Below the pieces are notes generated by a model. That model did no database searches, was not told where the DNA came from, and saw only the letters and a list, made by a program, of their open reading frames with translations. A stretch of 64,000 bases of DNA. Origin: Tropicibacter sp. Alg240-R139 (GTDB lineage: Bacteria > Pseudomonadota > Alphaproteobacteria > Rhodobacterales > Rhodobacteraceae). The first letter of the stretch is position 1. Every line of letters begins with the position of its first letter. The stretch covers positions 1,140,191 through 1,204,190 of the forward strand of contig NZ_UNRA01000001.1 in the NCBI RefSeq assembly GCF_900537075.1, written 5' to 3'. This document shows, one piece after another, positions 1 to 8,858 of the stretch. The position numbers were made by a program, and so were the translations under genes.

Positions 1-1344
1 GACAACCCTGCAGCACTGGAACGTTGGCGCGCAGCCGGTGCGAATATCGACGGCGAGCGCGTACGCATCCCGCGTGGCCTGGCCCGCGAGCTGATCAAGA
101 CCGCCCCCAGCCAGTTCACCCAGCACGCCCGCAACCCCGAAAAATCGGTGGTCATCGGCGGCAAGAACATGGTGCTGGCGCCGGTCTACGGCCCGCCGTT
201 TGTACGCGATGCCGAGGGTGGTCGCCGGTATGCGACTATGGATGACTTCCAGAAGTTCGTGAAACTGGGCTACATGTCCAAATGGCTGCACCATTCAGGC
301 GGTACCGTGTGCGAACCCACGGATGTGCCGGTGAACAAGCGTCACCTGGACATGCTGCTGGCCCACATGACCCTGTCGGACAAGCCTTTCATGGGCTCGG
401 TCACTGAACCAAGCCGTGCACAAGATTCGGTCGAGATGTGCGAGATCCTGTTCGGCAAAGAGTTCGTGCAGGAAAACACGGTGATGACTTCGCTGATCAA
501 CATCAACTCGCCGATGACGTTTGACGACGTGATGATGGGCGCGATGGAGATTTACGCCAAGAACAATCAGGCTTGCATTGTCTCGCCCTTTATTGTGGGC
601 GGCGCCATGGCGCCGGTTTCAGTCGCAGGCACCCTGACGCAGGTGATGGCCGAATGTCTGGCCGGAATCGCATACAATCAACTGTGCCGCCCCGGTGCGC
701 CGGTGATCATGGGCGCTATGGTGACCTCGATCGACATGAATTCGGGCGCGCCGACCTTTGGCACACCTGAGGCGTCGCACATCACCTATGGTGCGGGCCA
801 GTTGGCCCGCCGTCTGGGGCTGCCATACCGCTCGGCAGGGTCGTTCTGCGGATCGAAACTGCCCGATGCGCAGGCCGCTTATGAGACATCCAATTCGCTC
901 AACATGGGCCTGCTGTCTGGTGTAAACTTCATGCTGCACTCATGTGGCTGGCTTGAGGGTGGTCTTGTGTCAGACTTCGAGAAGTTCGTGATGGATGCGG
1001 ACCAGTTGGGCGTGCTGCACGGGTTGGCCAAAGGCGTTCAGATCGACGAGAACGCACAAGCCATGGACGCCATTCGCGAAGTTGGTCCCGGCGGTCACTA
1101 TCTGGGATGCGCCCATACTCAAGCCAACTTCAAGGAAGCCTTCTGGAAAACCGAGGTTTTGGACTACAAACCGTTCGAAACCTGGGAAGAAGAGGGCGCG
1201 CGTGACACCCGCTCTTTGGCGACCAACCGCGTCGAATATCTGCTGGGCAATTACCAGCAGCCGCACCTCGATCCAGAAGTTGCGGACAAGCTGGCGGCTT
1301 ATGTGGCCGAGAAAAAGGCGTCGATGCCGGATGCCTTTGTCTAA
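1..1344 (+). CDS. Trimethylamine methyltransferase (MttB) family protein, 5' end outside the window
   Basis: The frame is open at base 1, so the N-terminus is missing; 447 residues remain of a family usually about 510 long. Stretches such as GGKNMVLAPVYGPP, MCEILFGKEF and GAGQLARRLGLPYRS match the TIM-barrel MttB superfamily. These enzymes pass a methyl group from a quaternary or tertiary amine to a corrinoid protein. True MttB carries pyrrolysine at an in-frame amber codon. No amber codon interrupts this frame, so it belongs to the non-pyrrolysine branch that includes glycine betaine methyltransferase MtgB. The substrate cannot be read from the sequence. Partner genes (corrinoid protein, reductive activase) would lie upstream, outside the window; the next gene downstream is on the other strand and unrelated. 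Confidence 0.85.
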   Translation, partial: DNPAALERWRAAGANIDGERVRIPRGLARELIKTAPSQFTQHARNPEKSVVIGGKNMVLAPVYGPPFVRDAEGGRRYATMDDFQKFVKLGYMSKWLHHSGGTVCEPTDVPVNKRHLDMLLAHMTLSDKPFMGSVTEPSRAQDSVEMCEILFGKEFVQENTVMTSLININSPMTFDDVMMGAMEIYAKNNQACIVSPFIVGGAMAPVSVAGTLTQVMAECLAGIAYNQLCRPGAPVIMGAMVTSIDMNSGAPTFGTPEASHITYGAGQLARRLGLPYRSAGSFCGSKLPDAQAAYETSNSLNMGLLSGVNFMLHSCGWLEGGLVSDFEKFVMDADQLGVLHGLAKGVQIDENAQAMDAIREVGPGGHYLGCAHTQANFKEAFWKTEVLDYKPFETWEEEGARDTRSLATNRVEYLLGNYQQPHLDPEVADKLAAYVAEKKASMPDAFV

Positions 1345-1377
1345 GACCAAAGCGTGGGGCTCAGCAGGCCCCGAACT

Positions 1378-1677
1378 TTAGGCAACAGGCGATGCGCGGT
1401 TGGCTTGAACCAGCTGCGCCTCGCCCATCATCGCAATCAGCACATCCAGATGTCGTGTCAGGGAATACCCGGCGTCATCGTCGCGCCGCTGATCGTCCAA
1501 CACCCGTTCCACTTCCATCAATCGCATCAGCGCAGCCGCTGGACGAGGTAGGGCACCATAGCCCAGGACACGCTGGAGGTGGCGGTCTCGGTTGTATTCC
1601 TGCGCGCCAAAGCGGGCAGCCCGGATCAACAGGCGGGGGCGGCGGATGGTCGAAATCATCGTCATCAAGTCTTGCAT
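1378..1677 (-). CDS. DUF6477 family protein, 99 aa
   Basis: The protein matches my memory of the DUF6477 family, a short protein found in Rhodobacteraceae: it opens with MQDLMTMISTIRRPRLLIRAAR and continues with an Arg-rich helix (YNRDRHLQRVLG) and the motif GYSLTRHLDVLIAMMGEA. The frame extends further upstream, but the ATG at 1677 gives the family N-terminus, so I chose it. No signal peptide, membrane segment or catalytic motif is visible; it looks like a small basic helical cytosolic protein. It is divergent from the DUF6456 gene across about 240 bp. Function unknown. Confidence 0.75.
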   Translation of the reverse strand: MQDLMTMISTIRRPRLLIRAARFGAQEYNRDRHLQRVLGYGALPRPAAALMRLMEVERVLDDQRRDDDAGYSLTRHLDVLIAMMGEAQLVQANRASPVA

Positions 1678-1919
1678 AATCGTCCTCACGGGTTCGGATT
1701 GTTTCCGCCACATTGTTGCCACAACTTTAGCGGGTGTTGCTTTGCTGCAAGTTCGACCGTGCGTTGGGTTCATGAGTGTTTATCATTTGGAAACAATATT
1801 GATGGACGAAGCGGATTTTAACGAACGAGTAACCAATGCAGCCATAGGTTGTGTGGGTAACTCGTAGGATAACCGTTGGATAACAAGGTCAGCGATTTTG
1901 CCATTGAGGATGCAGTGAG

Positions 1920-3062
1920 ATGAACAATACCTCTGCTTTACCGGTTCCGCGCTGGGTTCCCGAGGGTGCTCGGCGATACCTTGCGCACACCGAGGCGGGG
2001 CGGTCGATCCGCGATTTGGCCCGAGGAGCGGGGTGCCATGCCTCGACCGTGTTGCGCCAGATCCGCAAAGTCGAGCTGCGGCGGGACGACCCGTTGGTCG
2101 ATGCCGCATTGCAGACGCTGGCCCAGACGCATTTCCCGCCGATTGATGCCTGCAAAAGCACCGTTCGAAGGGACAGTTCGAGGGGCATTGCCAAAATGGC
2201 TTCAGAAAACAAGTCGAACACCGATCCGTTGGACACGGCAACATTGGACGTCGAGGCAACGCGCGTGTTGCGCCGCCTTTGTGAAAGCGGCGCGGTTCTG
2301 GCTGTGGCCGAGGATATGGACAAAGCCGTAGTTGTGCGCGACGACGGCAAAACCGGCAGTACCCGCACGGCCGTGGTGGATTGTACCATTGCTCAGGCTT
2401 TGGCTCTGAAGGACTGGATTTCTTGCGACAACCCGGGTCGCATCAGCCGCTACAGGATCACTGCAACCGGGCGGACTGCCCTGGGTCAACTTCTGGCCGA
2501 GGCCGAAAACCGGGCCCGGTCTCGCAACGACAATGGCTTTGCCGAGGCGCAGGCGCCATTTTCGGCGGCGCGGGCAGAAGATGAGGCGGGCGACGAGACG
2601 GGCGGGCGCCCACGCCGCATGCGCTATAACATGATCGAAAGCCCGCTGGTGGCCCTGGCCCGGCGCAAGGATCGCGACGGGCAGCCGTTTCTAGAGGACC
2701 GGTTGGTGCGTGCAGGCGAACGTCTGCGCGAGGATTTCGAACTGGCCCAGATGGGCCCCAATGTGGCGCAAAACTGGGATCGGTTTCTGACCGGGGGTGG
2801 ACGCGGAGGCGTTGTGCCAGACGCTGGTGCCGGGCACGGCCCAATGGATGCGCGTAATCGCGTGTCGCGCGCGCTGTCGGACTTGGGCCCAGGGTTAAGC
2901 GATGTCGCGCTGCGGTGCTGCTGCTACCTGGAGGGGTTGGAGATGGCTGAGAAACAATTGGGCTGGTCCGCCCGGTCCGGCAAGATCGTTTTGCGTATCG
3001 CGCTGCAACGGTTGAAGCGACACTATGATGAGCTCACCGGAAGCGATCAGATGATCGGTTGA
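1920..3062 (+). CDS. DUF6456 domain protein with N-terminal helix-turn-helix
   Basis: This is a 380-residue protein. The N-terminal part (about 10-60) reads as a helix-turn-helix of the resolvase/transposase type (GRSIRDLARGAGCHASTVLRQIRKVE). A middle segment (about 95-200) looks winged-helix-like (RITATGRTALGQLLAEAE). The C-terminal half (about 230-370) holds the conserved block YNMIESPLVALARRKD and a helical end (SARSGKIVLRIALQRLKRHYD) typical of DUF6456. DNA binding is an inference from the helix-turn-helix; targets are unknown. The gene has its own upstream region, is divergent from the DUF6477 gene, and is followed within 15 bp by dispersed repeat copy A. Confidence 0.75.
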   Translation: MNNTSALPVPRWVPEGARRYLAHTEAGRSIRDLARGAGCHASTVLRQIRKVELRRDDPLVDAALQTLAQTHFPPIDACKSTVRRDSSRGIAKMASENKSNTDPLDTATLDVEATRVLRRLCESGAVLAVAEDMDKAVVVRDDGKTGSTRTAVVDCTIAQALALKDWISCDNPGRISRYRITATGRTALGQLLAEAENRARSRNDNGFAEAQAPFSAARAEDEAGDETGGRPRRMRYNMIESPLVALARRKDRDGQPFLEDRLVRAGERLREDFELAQMGPNVAQNWDRFLTGGGRGGVVPDAGAGHGPMDARNRVSRALSDLGPGLSDVALRCCCYLEGLEMAEKQLGWSARSGKIVLRIALQRLKRHYDELTGSDQMIG

Positions 3063-3074
3063 ACCTCAAACGCG

Positions 3075-3214
3075 GGGGAGCTCCCGCCCGTCGTCGATGT
3101 TTCTAACGAAACACCTCCTCCCGTTGGGCCGGGCACTGCGCTTTGCGCAGTGCCCGGCCCAAAGCCGCTAGCGGTGCCGACAAAGTCGGGATCGCTCGGG
3201 TGCGGGAGCTCCCC
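3075..3214 (+). repeat. Dispersed structured repeat, copy A (complete)
   Basis: This 140-bp element is bounded by a 13-bp terminal inverted repeat (3075-3087 and 3202-3214, containing GGGAGCTCCC). Inside, in order: hairpin 1 (TGTTTC, loop TAAC, GAAACA), an unpaired CACCTCCTCCC stretch, hairpin 2 (perfect 18-bp stem, 3124-3141 with 3145-3162, loop TTT), the palindrome CCGCTAGCGG, and hairpin 4 (CCGAC, loop AAA, GTCGG). Related copies lie at 11604-11737, 28955-29098 and 61594-61674. It sits just 3' of the DUF6456 gene, on the same strand. I see no target-site duplication and no believable coding capacity. Confidence 0.9.
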
Positions 3215-3303
3215 GTCCGGCGAATTGCGACGTGCGACCAAGCGATGAGGGAAAACCGATATATGGGACTTGTGAACAGGGCCCAATTCAATAAGTCTTC
3301 CCT

Positions 3304-4233
3304 ATGAACTTTACACTTCGCCAACTGCAGTACTTCAAAGCTCTGGTTCAGCAGCGCAACTTTGGGCGGGCTGCTCAGACATGTCATGTCTCGCAGCCGG
3401 CACTCTCGGTCCAGATCAAACAGCTCGAAGAACTGATGGGCGGTGCACTGGTCGAACGCCATGCGCGCGACGTGGTGCCGACTCCCTTGGGCCGCGATGT
3501 GCTGTCTCTGGTTGAGGATGTGCTCGGCGCGGCCTCTCTTCTCGACCACCTCGCCCGAGATCAGAGCGACGGGCGGCGATCACTGTCCTTGGGCATTATT
3601 CCGACCATGGCCCCATACCTTCTCCCAGGCGTCCTGGCGGCATTACGGGCAGGTGACTTGTCGCTCCAGGTGCAGATTCGCGAGGCCAGGACCGAACGTC
3701 TGATTGCCGCGCTAAAGGCAGGAGAGATCGACGCCGCCGTTCTGGCTTTGCCGACGTCGACCAAAGGTCTCACCGAAATGTCGCTGTTCGAAGATCGCTT
3801 TTTGCTGGCAGGGTCCGAGGGTCGCTTGCGCAACCTGCCGCAAGGTGCAGATGCGGTACGGCCTACGGATCTGAAATCCGCTCATCTCATGCTGCTAGAA
3901 GATGGCCATTGCCTGACCGATCAAGCACTCGAGGTGTGTGGCCAGGACCGAAACAGCGCCCATATCAACATGGGCGCATCCTCGCTGCCCACCCTGTCGC
4001 GACTGGTGGCCGAGGGGTTTGGCCTGACCCTGATGCCGGAGCTTGCCGCGAAATCGGAACTGGCCGCAGTTCCGGGGCTGAACCTGATCCGGTTCTCGTC
4101 CCCCGAACCGGCCCGGACCGTTGGTCTGGTGCGGCGTGAAACCACCAGCGGCGATGGTTGGTTCGATGATCTGGCCGCCCTGATCCGTCAGGTGGGCGAG
4201 GGGATTGTTCACGACAGCCGCTCACCTGATTGA
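3304..4233 (+). CDS. oxyR: Hydrogen peroxide-sensing LysR-type regulator OxyR
   Basis: The protein has 309 residues, the normal LysR length. The N-terminal winged helix-turn-helix (about 1-65) includes FGRAAQTCHVSQPALSVQIKQLE. The effector domain carries GHCLTDQALEVC with Cys203 and Cys212, nine residues apart, the same spacing as the redox pair Cys199/Cys208 of E. coli OxyR. This makes a peroxide-responsive thiol switch likely. The gene converges on a peroxiredoxin gene on the opposite strand (4480-5028), a natural regulon member. No strong ribosome site precedes the ATG. The upstream region contains repeat copy A, so its promoter must lie between 3215 and 3303 or overlap the repeat. Confidence 0.85.
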   Translation: MNFTLRQLQYFKALVQQRNFGRAAQTCHVSQPALSVQIKQLEELMGGALVERHARDVVPTPLGRDVLSLVEDVLGAASLLDHLARDQSDGRRSLSLGIIPTMAPYLLPGVLAALRAGDLSLQVQIREARTERLIAALKAGEIDAAVLALPTSTKGLTEMSLFEDRFLLAGSEGRLRNLPQGADAVRPTDLKSAHLMLLEDGHCLTDQALEVCGQDRNSAHINMGASSLPTLSRLVAEGFGLTLMPELAAKSELAAVPGLNLIRFSSPEPARTVGLVRRETTSGDGWFDDLAALIRQVGEGIVHDSRSPD

Positions 4234-4425
4234 TAGGCCCAAAACGACTGTGCCGGACGACTGCACGGCGGTACCATCGCAGTTCAGGCAAATCGGTTCG
4301 TTGTTTGGCCACGAAAATCAATTTTCATGGGAAGGCCCTGCAGGGTGAAATTGATTTTGTACAGTGATCAGGTCATTCCTGAGAATGACAAGGTCTACGC
4401 GCGCCTGCTCGACATGGCAGTGCCG

Positions 4426-4457
4426 ACAAAAAAACAGGCCCGCCTGAGCGAGCCTGT
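4426..4457 (-). terminator. Rho-independent terminator of the peroxiredoxin gene
   Basis: On the minus strand, ACAGGC pairs with GCCTGT around a 12-nt C/G-rich loop and is followed by a run of seven T. It begins 22 bp after the peroxiredoxin stop codon. Confidence 0.7.
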
Positions 4458-4479
4458 CAGATTGGATCTTGTTGTCAGC

Positions 4480-5028
4480 TTACGCCAGCTCTGCCGTCTT
4501 TGCCGAAACCAGATGCTTCATCACGGTTTCAGGTGATGAAACGCCATAGGGGTCTTCGGGGCAGTTGTCCATCAGGCCGGGCTCTTCGAACCATGCCTCA
4601 ACCACGCCGTTTGTAACGATGGCCGCATAACGCCACGAGCGCATGCCAAAGCCCAGGTTGTCCTTGTCGACCAGCATGCCCATCTTGCGGGTGAATTCGC
4701 CCGAACCGTCAGGGATCACCTTGACGTTCTTCAGGTTCTGACCTTCGGCCCATTTGTTCATGACAAAGCTGTCATTGACGGACATGCAATAGATCTCGTC
4801 GATGCCTTGCGCTGTGAAATCACCATGGCCGTTTTCAAAACCCGGCAGCTGGTAGGTCGAGCATGTGGGGGTGAAGGCACCCGGCAGCGAGAACAGGACG
4901 ACGCGCTTGCCAGCAAAGTAGTCAGCGGTGGTCTTGTCTTCCCAGCGGAAGGGGTTGTCGCCGCCTACGGCCTCGTCGCGGACACGGGTGTGAAAGGTCA
5001 CGTCGGGCAGTTTTGCACCAGCTTTCAT
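4480..5028 (-). CDS. Peroxiredoxin, Prx5-like (thiol peroxidase)
   Basis: This 182-residue AhpC/TSA-family protein reduces hydrogen peroxide and organic peroxides in the cytosol. The peroxidatic motif PGAFTPTCS places the catalytic cysteine at Cys56, with the conserved Thr/Pro context and Arg130 (GMRSWRY). Further cysteines at 81 and 156 could resolve the sulfenic acid, although many Prx5 members use glutathione or glutaredoxin. The length matches bacterial Prx5 domains without a fused glutaredoxin. The start is preceded by a good AGGAGCTTG ribosome site. It is a single-gene unit, tail-to-tail with oxyR. Confidence 0.9.
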   Translation of the reverse strand: MKAGAKLPDVTFHTRVRDEAVGGDNPFRWEDKTTADYFAGKRVVLFSLPGAFTPTCSTYQLPGFENGHGDFTAQGIDEIYCMSVNDSFVMNKWAEGQNLKNVKVIPDGSGEFTRKMGMLVDKDNLGFGMRSWRYAAIVTNGVVEAWFEEPGLMDNCPEDPYGVSSPETVMKHLVSAKTAELA

Positions 5029-5041
5029 CGTTCAAGCTCCT

Positions 5042-5069
5042 GTGAATTGGTGTGTTTCACTGGTGAATT
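5042..5069. promoter_or_regulatory. Paired GTGAATT repeats upstream of the peroxiredoxin gene
   Basis: Two GTGAATT direct repeats start at 5042 and 5063, 21 bp (two helical turns) apart. The second overlaps a near-palindrome TTCAC-TG-GTGAA (5056-5067). They lie 14-41 bp upstream of the peroxiredoxin start, where an operator could sit. A canonical four-part OxyR site is not obvious, so the factor is unknown and the call is weak. Confidence 0.3.
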
Positions 5070-5295
5070 AAAACGATTCTAAAACAGCTTCAATGGGCAA
5101 ATTTGCTGCAGGCGCATGTTGTCGGTTTTACGTTGCGAAACAAATGTTTGCGCCGAGAATTCAAGCTTTAGATGCCGCATTTGCACCGCCCCGTGCATAG
5201 CCGCCATGCGATGCTGGTACTTTTTGTGACGCGGCGTTATGATAGAAGGGAATGAATGCTGACCCAAGCTTCACCCCCAGCCAAGGGACCCTGAC

Positions 5296-6249
5296 GTGCG
5301 CGATCTGAAAATACCCGAGCAACGCCACCCGGAAAAAGCCCACCGCCCGGACAATGCCCAACCCAAGAAACCCAGCTGGATCCGCGTCAAGGCGCCCGGC
5401 GGCAAGGGCTATGCCGAAACCCACAAGATCATGCGCGAGAACAATCTGGTGACCGTGTGTGAAGAGGCCGGCTGCCCCAATGTGGGCGAATGCTGGTCCC
5501 AGGGGCACGCCACCATGATGATCATGGGCGAAGTTTGTACCCGCGCCTGCACCTTCTGCAATATTGCCACCGGCAAGCCGCCCGAGGATTTGGACGCGTA
5601 CGAACCAGGCCGTGTCGCCCATGCGGTCGAAAAGCTGGGTCTGAACCACGTGGTCATCACCTCTGTGGATCGCGACGACATCAAGGACGGCGGCGCAGAC
5701 CACTTCGCGCAAACCATCCGCGCCGTCCGCCACCGCTCTCCCAAAACCACGATCGAGATTCTGACACCGGACTTTATCAAATGTGACCCCGCGGTGCTGG
5801 AGGTCGTGGTCGAAGCGCGCCCTGACGTGTTCAATCACAACCTGGAGACCGTGCCGGGCCTCTATCCCGAGGTGCGCCCCGGCGCCCGCTACTTCCATTC
5901 CCTGCGCCTGTTGCAGCGGGTCAAGGAACTCGACCCCTCGATGTTCACCAAATCGGGCATCATGGTCGGCTTGGGCGAGGACGAACAATCCGTCCGCCAG
6001 GTCATGGACGACATGCGCGCCGCCGACATCGACTTCCTCACCATCGGCCAATACCTGCAGCCCACGCCCAAACATCACCGCGTCGACCGCTTTGTCACGC
6101 CCGAAGAATTCGCCAGCTACGAAAAAGCCGCCTATGGCAAGGGCTTCTTGATGGTTTCGGCTACGCCGCTGACCCGCTCGTCTTACCACGCGGGCGACGA
6201 TTTTGCCCGCCTGCGGGATGCGCGTCAGGCCAAACTCGGCCAGCAATGA
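5296..6249 (+). CDS. lipA: Lipoyl synthase LipA
   Basis: This radical SAM enzyme inserts two sulfur atoms into protein-bound octanoyl groups to make the lipoyl cofactor of 2-oxoacid dehydrogenases and the glycine cleavage system. Both iron-sulfur sites are visible: the auxiliary cluster motif CX4CX5C (Cys55, 60, 66) and the radical SAM motif CX3CX2C (Cys81, 85, 88). The C-terminal RSSY motif (294-297) supplies the serine ligand of the auxiliary cluster. At 317 residues it is of normal length. The start is GTG at 5296. The stop overlaps the start of the following amidohydrolase by four bases (ATGA), so the two are translationally coupled. Confidence 0.97.
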   Translation: MRDLKIPEQRHPEKAHRPDNAQPKKPSWIRVKAPGGKGYAETHKIMRENNLVTVCEEAGCPNVGECWSQGHATMMIMGEVCTRACTFCNIATGKPPEDLDAYEPGRVAHAVEKLGLNHVVITSVDRDDIKDGGADHFAQTIRAVRHRSPKTTIEILTPDFIKCDPAVLEVVVEARPDVFNHNLETVPGLYPEVRPGARYFHSLRLLQRVKELDPSMFTKSGIMVGLGEDEQSVRQVMDDMRAADIDFLTIGQYLQPTPKHHRVDRFVTPEEFASYEKAAYGKGFLMVSATPLTRSSYHAGDDFARLRDARQAKLGQQ

Positions 6250-7388
6250 CGCCCGAACAACTGGCGCGCCTGACCGCGCTGCGCCACGATCTGCACCGCA
6301 CCCCCGAAATCTCGGGGGAAGAGGCGCAGACCGCCGCCAAAATCGCCCAGATCATGCGCGATCTGAACGCCGATCAGGTACTCACCGGAATCGGTGGGCA
6401 TGGCGTCGCTGCGATCTTCAACGGCTCTGAACCGGGCCCCACCGTCGCCATCCGCTGTGAACTGGACGCGCTGCCCATCCCCGAAGAAACCGGCGCGCCC
6501 TATGCCTCTGAAACACCGGGCAAAGGCCACCTCTGCGGCCACGACGGCCATATGACGATTGTGATTGCAGTGGCCGAATCCCTCGCCGCCAAACGCCCCG
6601 CCAAAGGCCGCGCCGTGATGATCTTTCAACCGGCCGAAGAAACCGGCAAAGGTGCGCCTGCCTTCCGTGCTGACCCGCAATTCTCCCAAATCGCCCCCGA
6701 CATGGTCTTTTCCCTGCACAACCTGCCGGGGCTGGCTTTGGGTCATGTCGAACTGTGCACGTCTGCCGCCAACTGCGCCTCGCGCGGCATGCGCGTGGTG
6801 CTCACCGGCAAAACCTCCCACGCCGCCGCCCCCCAGGACGGGCTGTCACCCGCCGCCGTGATGGCCGATCTGATGCCAAAACTGGCCGCACTGGGGCAGG
6901 GCGGCGACCTGAGCGCCGACTTTGCCCTGACCACACTGACCCACGCCCAGCTCGGCGAACCCACTTTCGGCGTCGCGCCCGGCCACGGCGAACTCTGGAT
7001 CACCCTGCGTACCGTCACCGACACACGGATGGAGGCACTGGTGAACGAGGCCGAAACCCTCGTGCGCACATCTGCCCAAACCGCTGGGCTGCACGTCACC
7101 ATCACCTACGACGACATATTCGAGGCCTGCACCAACGCACCCGAGGCCACCCGGCACCTGCGCCAGACCTGCCTGTCGCTGGACGTCCCCGTGCAGCTCA
7201 CCGAAACCCCACAAAAATTCTCCGAAGACTTCGGGCAGTTCGCCAAATCCGCCCAGTCCGCCATGTTCTGGCTGGGAAGCGGCGAGGCCCACCCGCAACT
7301 CCACAACCCCGACTACGACTTCCCCGATGCCCTAATCCCGGTGGGAGCGGTCATCTTTCTGACCGCCCTGCGCACCGTTCTGGGCTGA
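6246..7388 (+). CDS. M20 family amidohydrolase (hippurate/N-acyl amino acid hydrolase type)
   Basis: This 380-residue cytosolic metallo-amidohydrolase of the M20D subfamily removes acyl groups from amino acids. Visible family marks are [15 protein letters not shown] near the N-terminus, metal ligands in HLCGHDGH (Cys97, His99, His102), and the catalytic/metal glutamates in QPAEETGKG (Glu131, Glu132). The lid/dimerisation domain occupies roughly 180-290. The true substrate cannot be told from the sequence; hippurate, N-acetyl amino acids and indole-3-acetyl conjugates are all known in the family. It is coupled to lipA by a 4-bp overlap, although a shared pathway is not evident. It ends 5 bp from the convergent RcnB-like gene. 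Confidence 0.85.
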   Translation: MTPEQLARLTALRHDLHRTPEISGEEAQTAAKIAQIMRDLNADQVLTGIGGHGVAAIFNGSEPGPTVAIRCELDALPIPEETGAPYASETPGKGHLCGHDGHMTIVIAVAESLAAKRPAKGRAVMIFQPAEETGKGAPAFRADPQFSQIAPDMVFSLHNLPGLALGHVELCTSAANCASRGMRVVLTGKTSHAAAPQDGLSPAAVMADLMPKLAALGQGGDLSADFALTTLTHAQLGEPTFGVAPGHGELWITLRTVTDTRMEALVNEAETLVRTSAQTAGLHVTITYDDIFEACTNAPEATRHLRQTCLSLDVPVQLTETPQKFSEDFGQFAKSAQSAMFWLGSGEAHPQLHNPDYDFPDALIPVGAVIFLTALRTVLG

Positions 7389-7393
7389 TCCGC

Positions 7394-7747
7394 CTAGTTC
7401 AGTAGATCACCGACGATCCCGACTGCGTCAACCACCGTCTTGGTGTCATCCGAGATCGACAGAATCTCGTCCCCAACCTTGACATAACGCTGACCTTTGG
7501 GCAGCGGTTTAAGCTTCCATTTGCTCAGGTCGTCGATGTAGTCGAAATTCAAATCACTCGGCAACTTGGCCCCACGGGTATAGCGCTTGATCTGCCCCGG
7601 AGGGACCTTGACGCCCTTGTCGACCTTGACTTTGGCGCCGCCCTTGTTGCCCCCTTTGTTGGGTTTGTCCTTGGCGTCAGCCATATCAGTTCCCAGAACC
7701 AAGGCTGACACGGCAAGCGCGCTTAGAACGATGTTGGCAATTTTCAT
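7394..7747 (-). CDS. RcnB-like small periplasmic protein
   Basis: This is a 117-residue exported protein. Residues 1-25 form a clear signal peptide (MKIANIVLSALAVSALVLG, cleavage near ADA-KD). A Lys/Gly-rich linker (about 26-48) follows, then a domain with PPGQIKRYTRGAKLP and GQRYVKVGDEILSISDDT. This resembles the RcnB family (nickel/cobalt homeostasis in E. coli), many of whose members have no tested role. I used the ATG at 7747 because an AGGAGG ribosome site precedes it by seven bases. No nickel exporter gene is adjacent, so a metal role is inference only. Confidence 0.75.
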   Translation of the reverse strand: MKIANIVLSALAVSALVLGTDMADAKDKPNKGGNKGGAKVKVDKGVKVPPGQIKRYTRGAKLPSDLNFDYIDDLSKWKLKPLPKGQRYVKVGDEILSISDDTKTVVDAVGIVGDLLN

Positions 7748-8151
7748 AATCGACCTCCTGAATATGAGCACCGTAACGACCAACCCATACTGCGTCTACT
7801 CTGGTCTCCACCAAGGGCAAGGCCCGGCCTCGGTAGAGTGCAAAGCGCCCTGTAGTTTTGCTTGTGCAAACCTCCGGGTTGACGGGGGAGGTCAAGCGCT
7901 GCCCGGCGGTGCCAGGCTAGGGACAAGCGGTAGGCGTTTGCGAATTTCAAAATCAAAAACTTGCCCAGAGCTCTGGCCGTCAAACACCCTGAACTCGAAA
8001 CAGCCGCAGTTCTCTAGGCAGGCCGAGACTGGCGATCTCTTAGGTTGACCGAAAATGCAAAAAGCTTGGCATCGAAACGAAATCACTCCCTCGTGACCAA
8101 AATTAAGTAAGCTTCAATTGAATTTGAAAGAGTGAGGGCGCCCAATTGGAA
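7748..8151. other. 404-bp intergenic stretch with no recognised gene
   Basis: It separates the divergent RcnB-like and nuclease genes. From about 7930 the base composition becomes AT-richer than the surroundings. Short open frames on both strands show no family resemblance or ribosome sites. Promoters of both flanking genes must lie here, but I cannot define them with confidence. No tRNA-like fold was seen. Confidence 0.6.
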
Positions 8152-8763
8152 ATGGTTTTTGGGTTAGTGGTTCTGATCGGTGTGTTGTTCCTAATATTTC
8201 GTTCTGGAAACGATGTTTCAGATGATGTGATTGATCCTTTTGATACATCGCCACACAAGGTTAAGACAAATAAATCGCGAAGCTCGACAAATCGCGCCCC
8301 GCGTGAAATGAGTCCGTTCGATAGTAGTAACGCCAAACATTTGCGCGAACCACGGATCCTGACCGGAGCGGCATGGATTACTGATGGTGATACAGTGACA
8401 ATCAAGAAAACCCAAATACGCTTGTTTGGAATTGACGCTCCAGAACTGAACCATCCCTTTGGCGTTAAGGCCAAATGGGCGCTGCATAAACTTTGCAAGG
8501 GACAAGAAATTCGGGCCGAGATCGTTGATGTAGACGAATATGAACGAACCGTCGCAAAGTGCTATTTGCCCGACGGCCGCGATCTGTCAGCAGAAATGGT
8601 AAAGCAGGGTTTGGCGATCGATTGGCCCAAGTATTCTGGAAAGAAATATGCCCATCTCGAAGTGCCAGATATCCGCAAGAAGCTTTTCTTGGCTGATGCT
8701 CGACAGAAAGGCCATATGCACGTCTGGAAGCAATTCGAAGCCCGACAAGACAAGCGTTCTTAG
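8152..8763 (+). CDS. Thermonuclease (SNase-like) family protein with N-terminal membrane anchor
   Basis: This protein of about 203 residues begins with one hydrophobic helix (MVFGLVVLIGVLFLIFRSG), followed by a polar linker (about 20-65) and an SNase/OB-fold domain (about 68-190). The domain shows DGDTVTI, the catalytic-type IRLFGIDAPE, and the YERTVAKCYLPDGRDLSAEMVKQGLA block. The fold predicts a calcium-dependent nuclease held outside the inner membrane. Start choice: ATG 8152 or TTG 8146, six bases upstream and better spaced from GAGGG. Codon use and composition are AT-richer than neighbouring genes, which suggests acquisition from elsewhere. Confidence 0.85.
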   Translation: MVFGLVVLIGVLFLIFRSGNDVSDDVIDPFDTSPHKVKTNKSRSSTNRAPREMSPFDSSNAKHLREPRILTGAAWITDGDTVTIKKTQIRLFGIDAPELNHPFGVKAKWALHKLCKGQEIRAEIVDVDEYERTVAKCYLPDGRDLSAEMVKQGLAIDWPKYSGKKYAHLEVPDIRKKLFLADARQKGHMHVWKQFEARQDKRS

Positions 8764-8858
8764 GATTTGTGTTTGCTGCGGGATTTGCGTGGAACCATAG
8801 ATGTTCGGTGACGCACTCTAAATTGCGGGATTCGAACTTTGGTATATCGGTTTTGACA

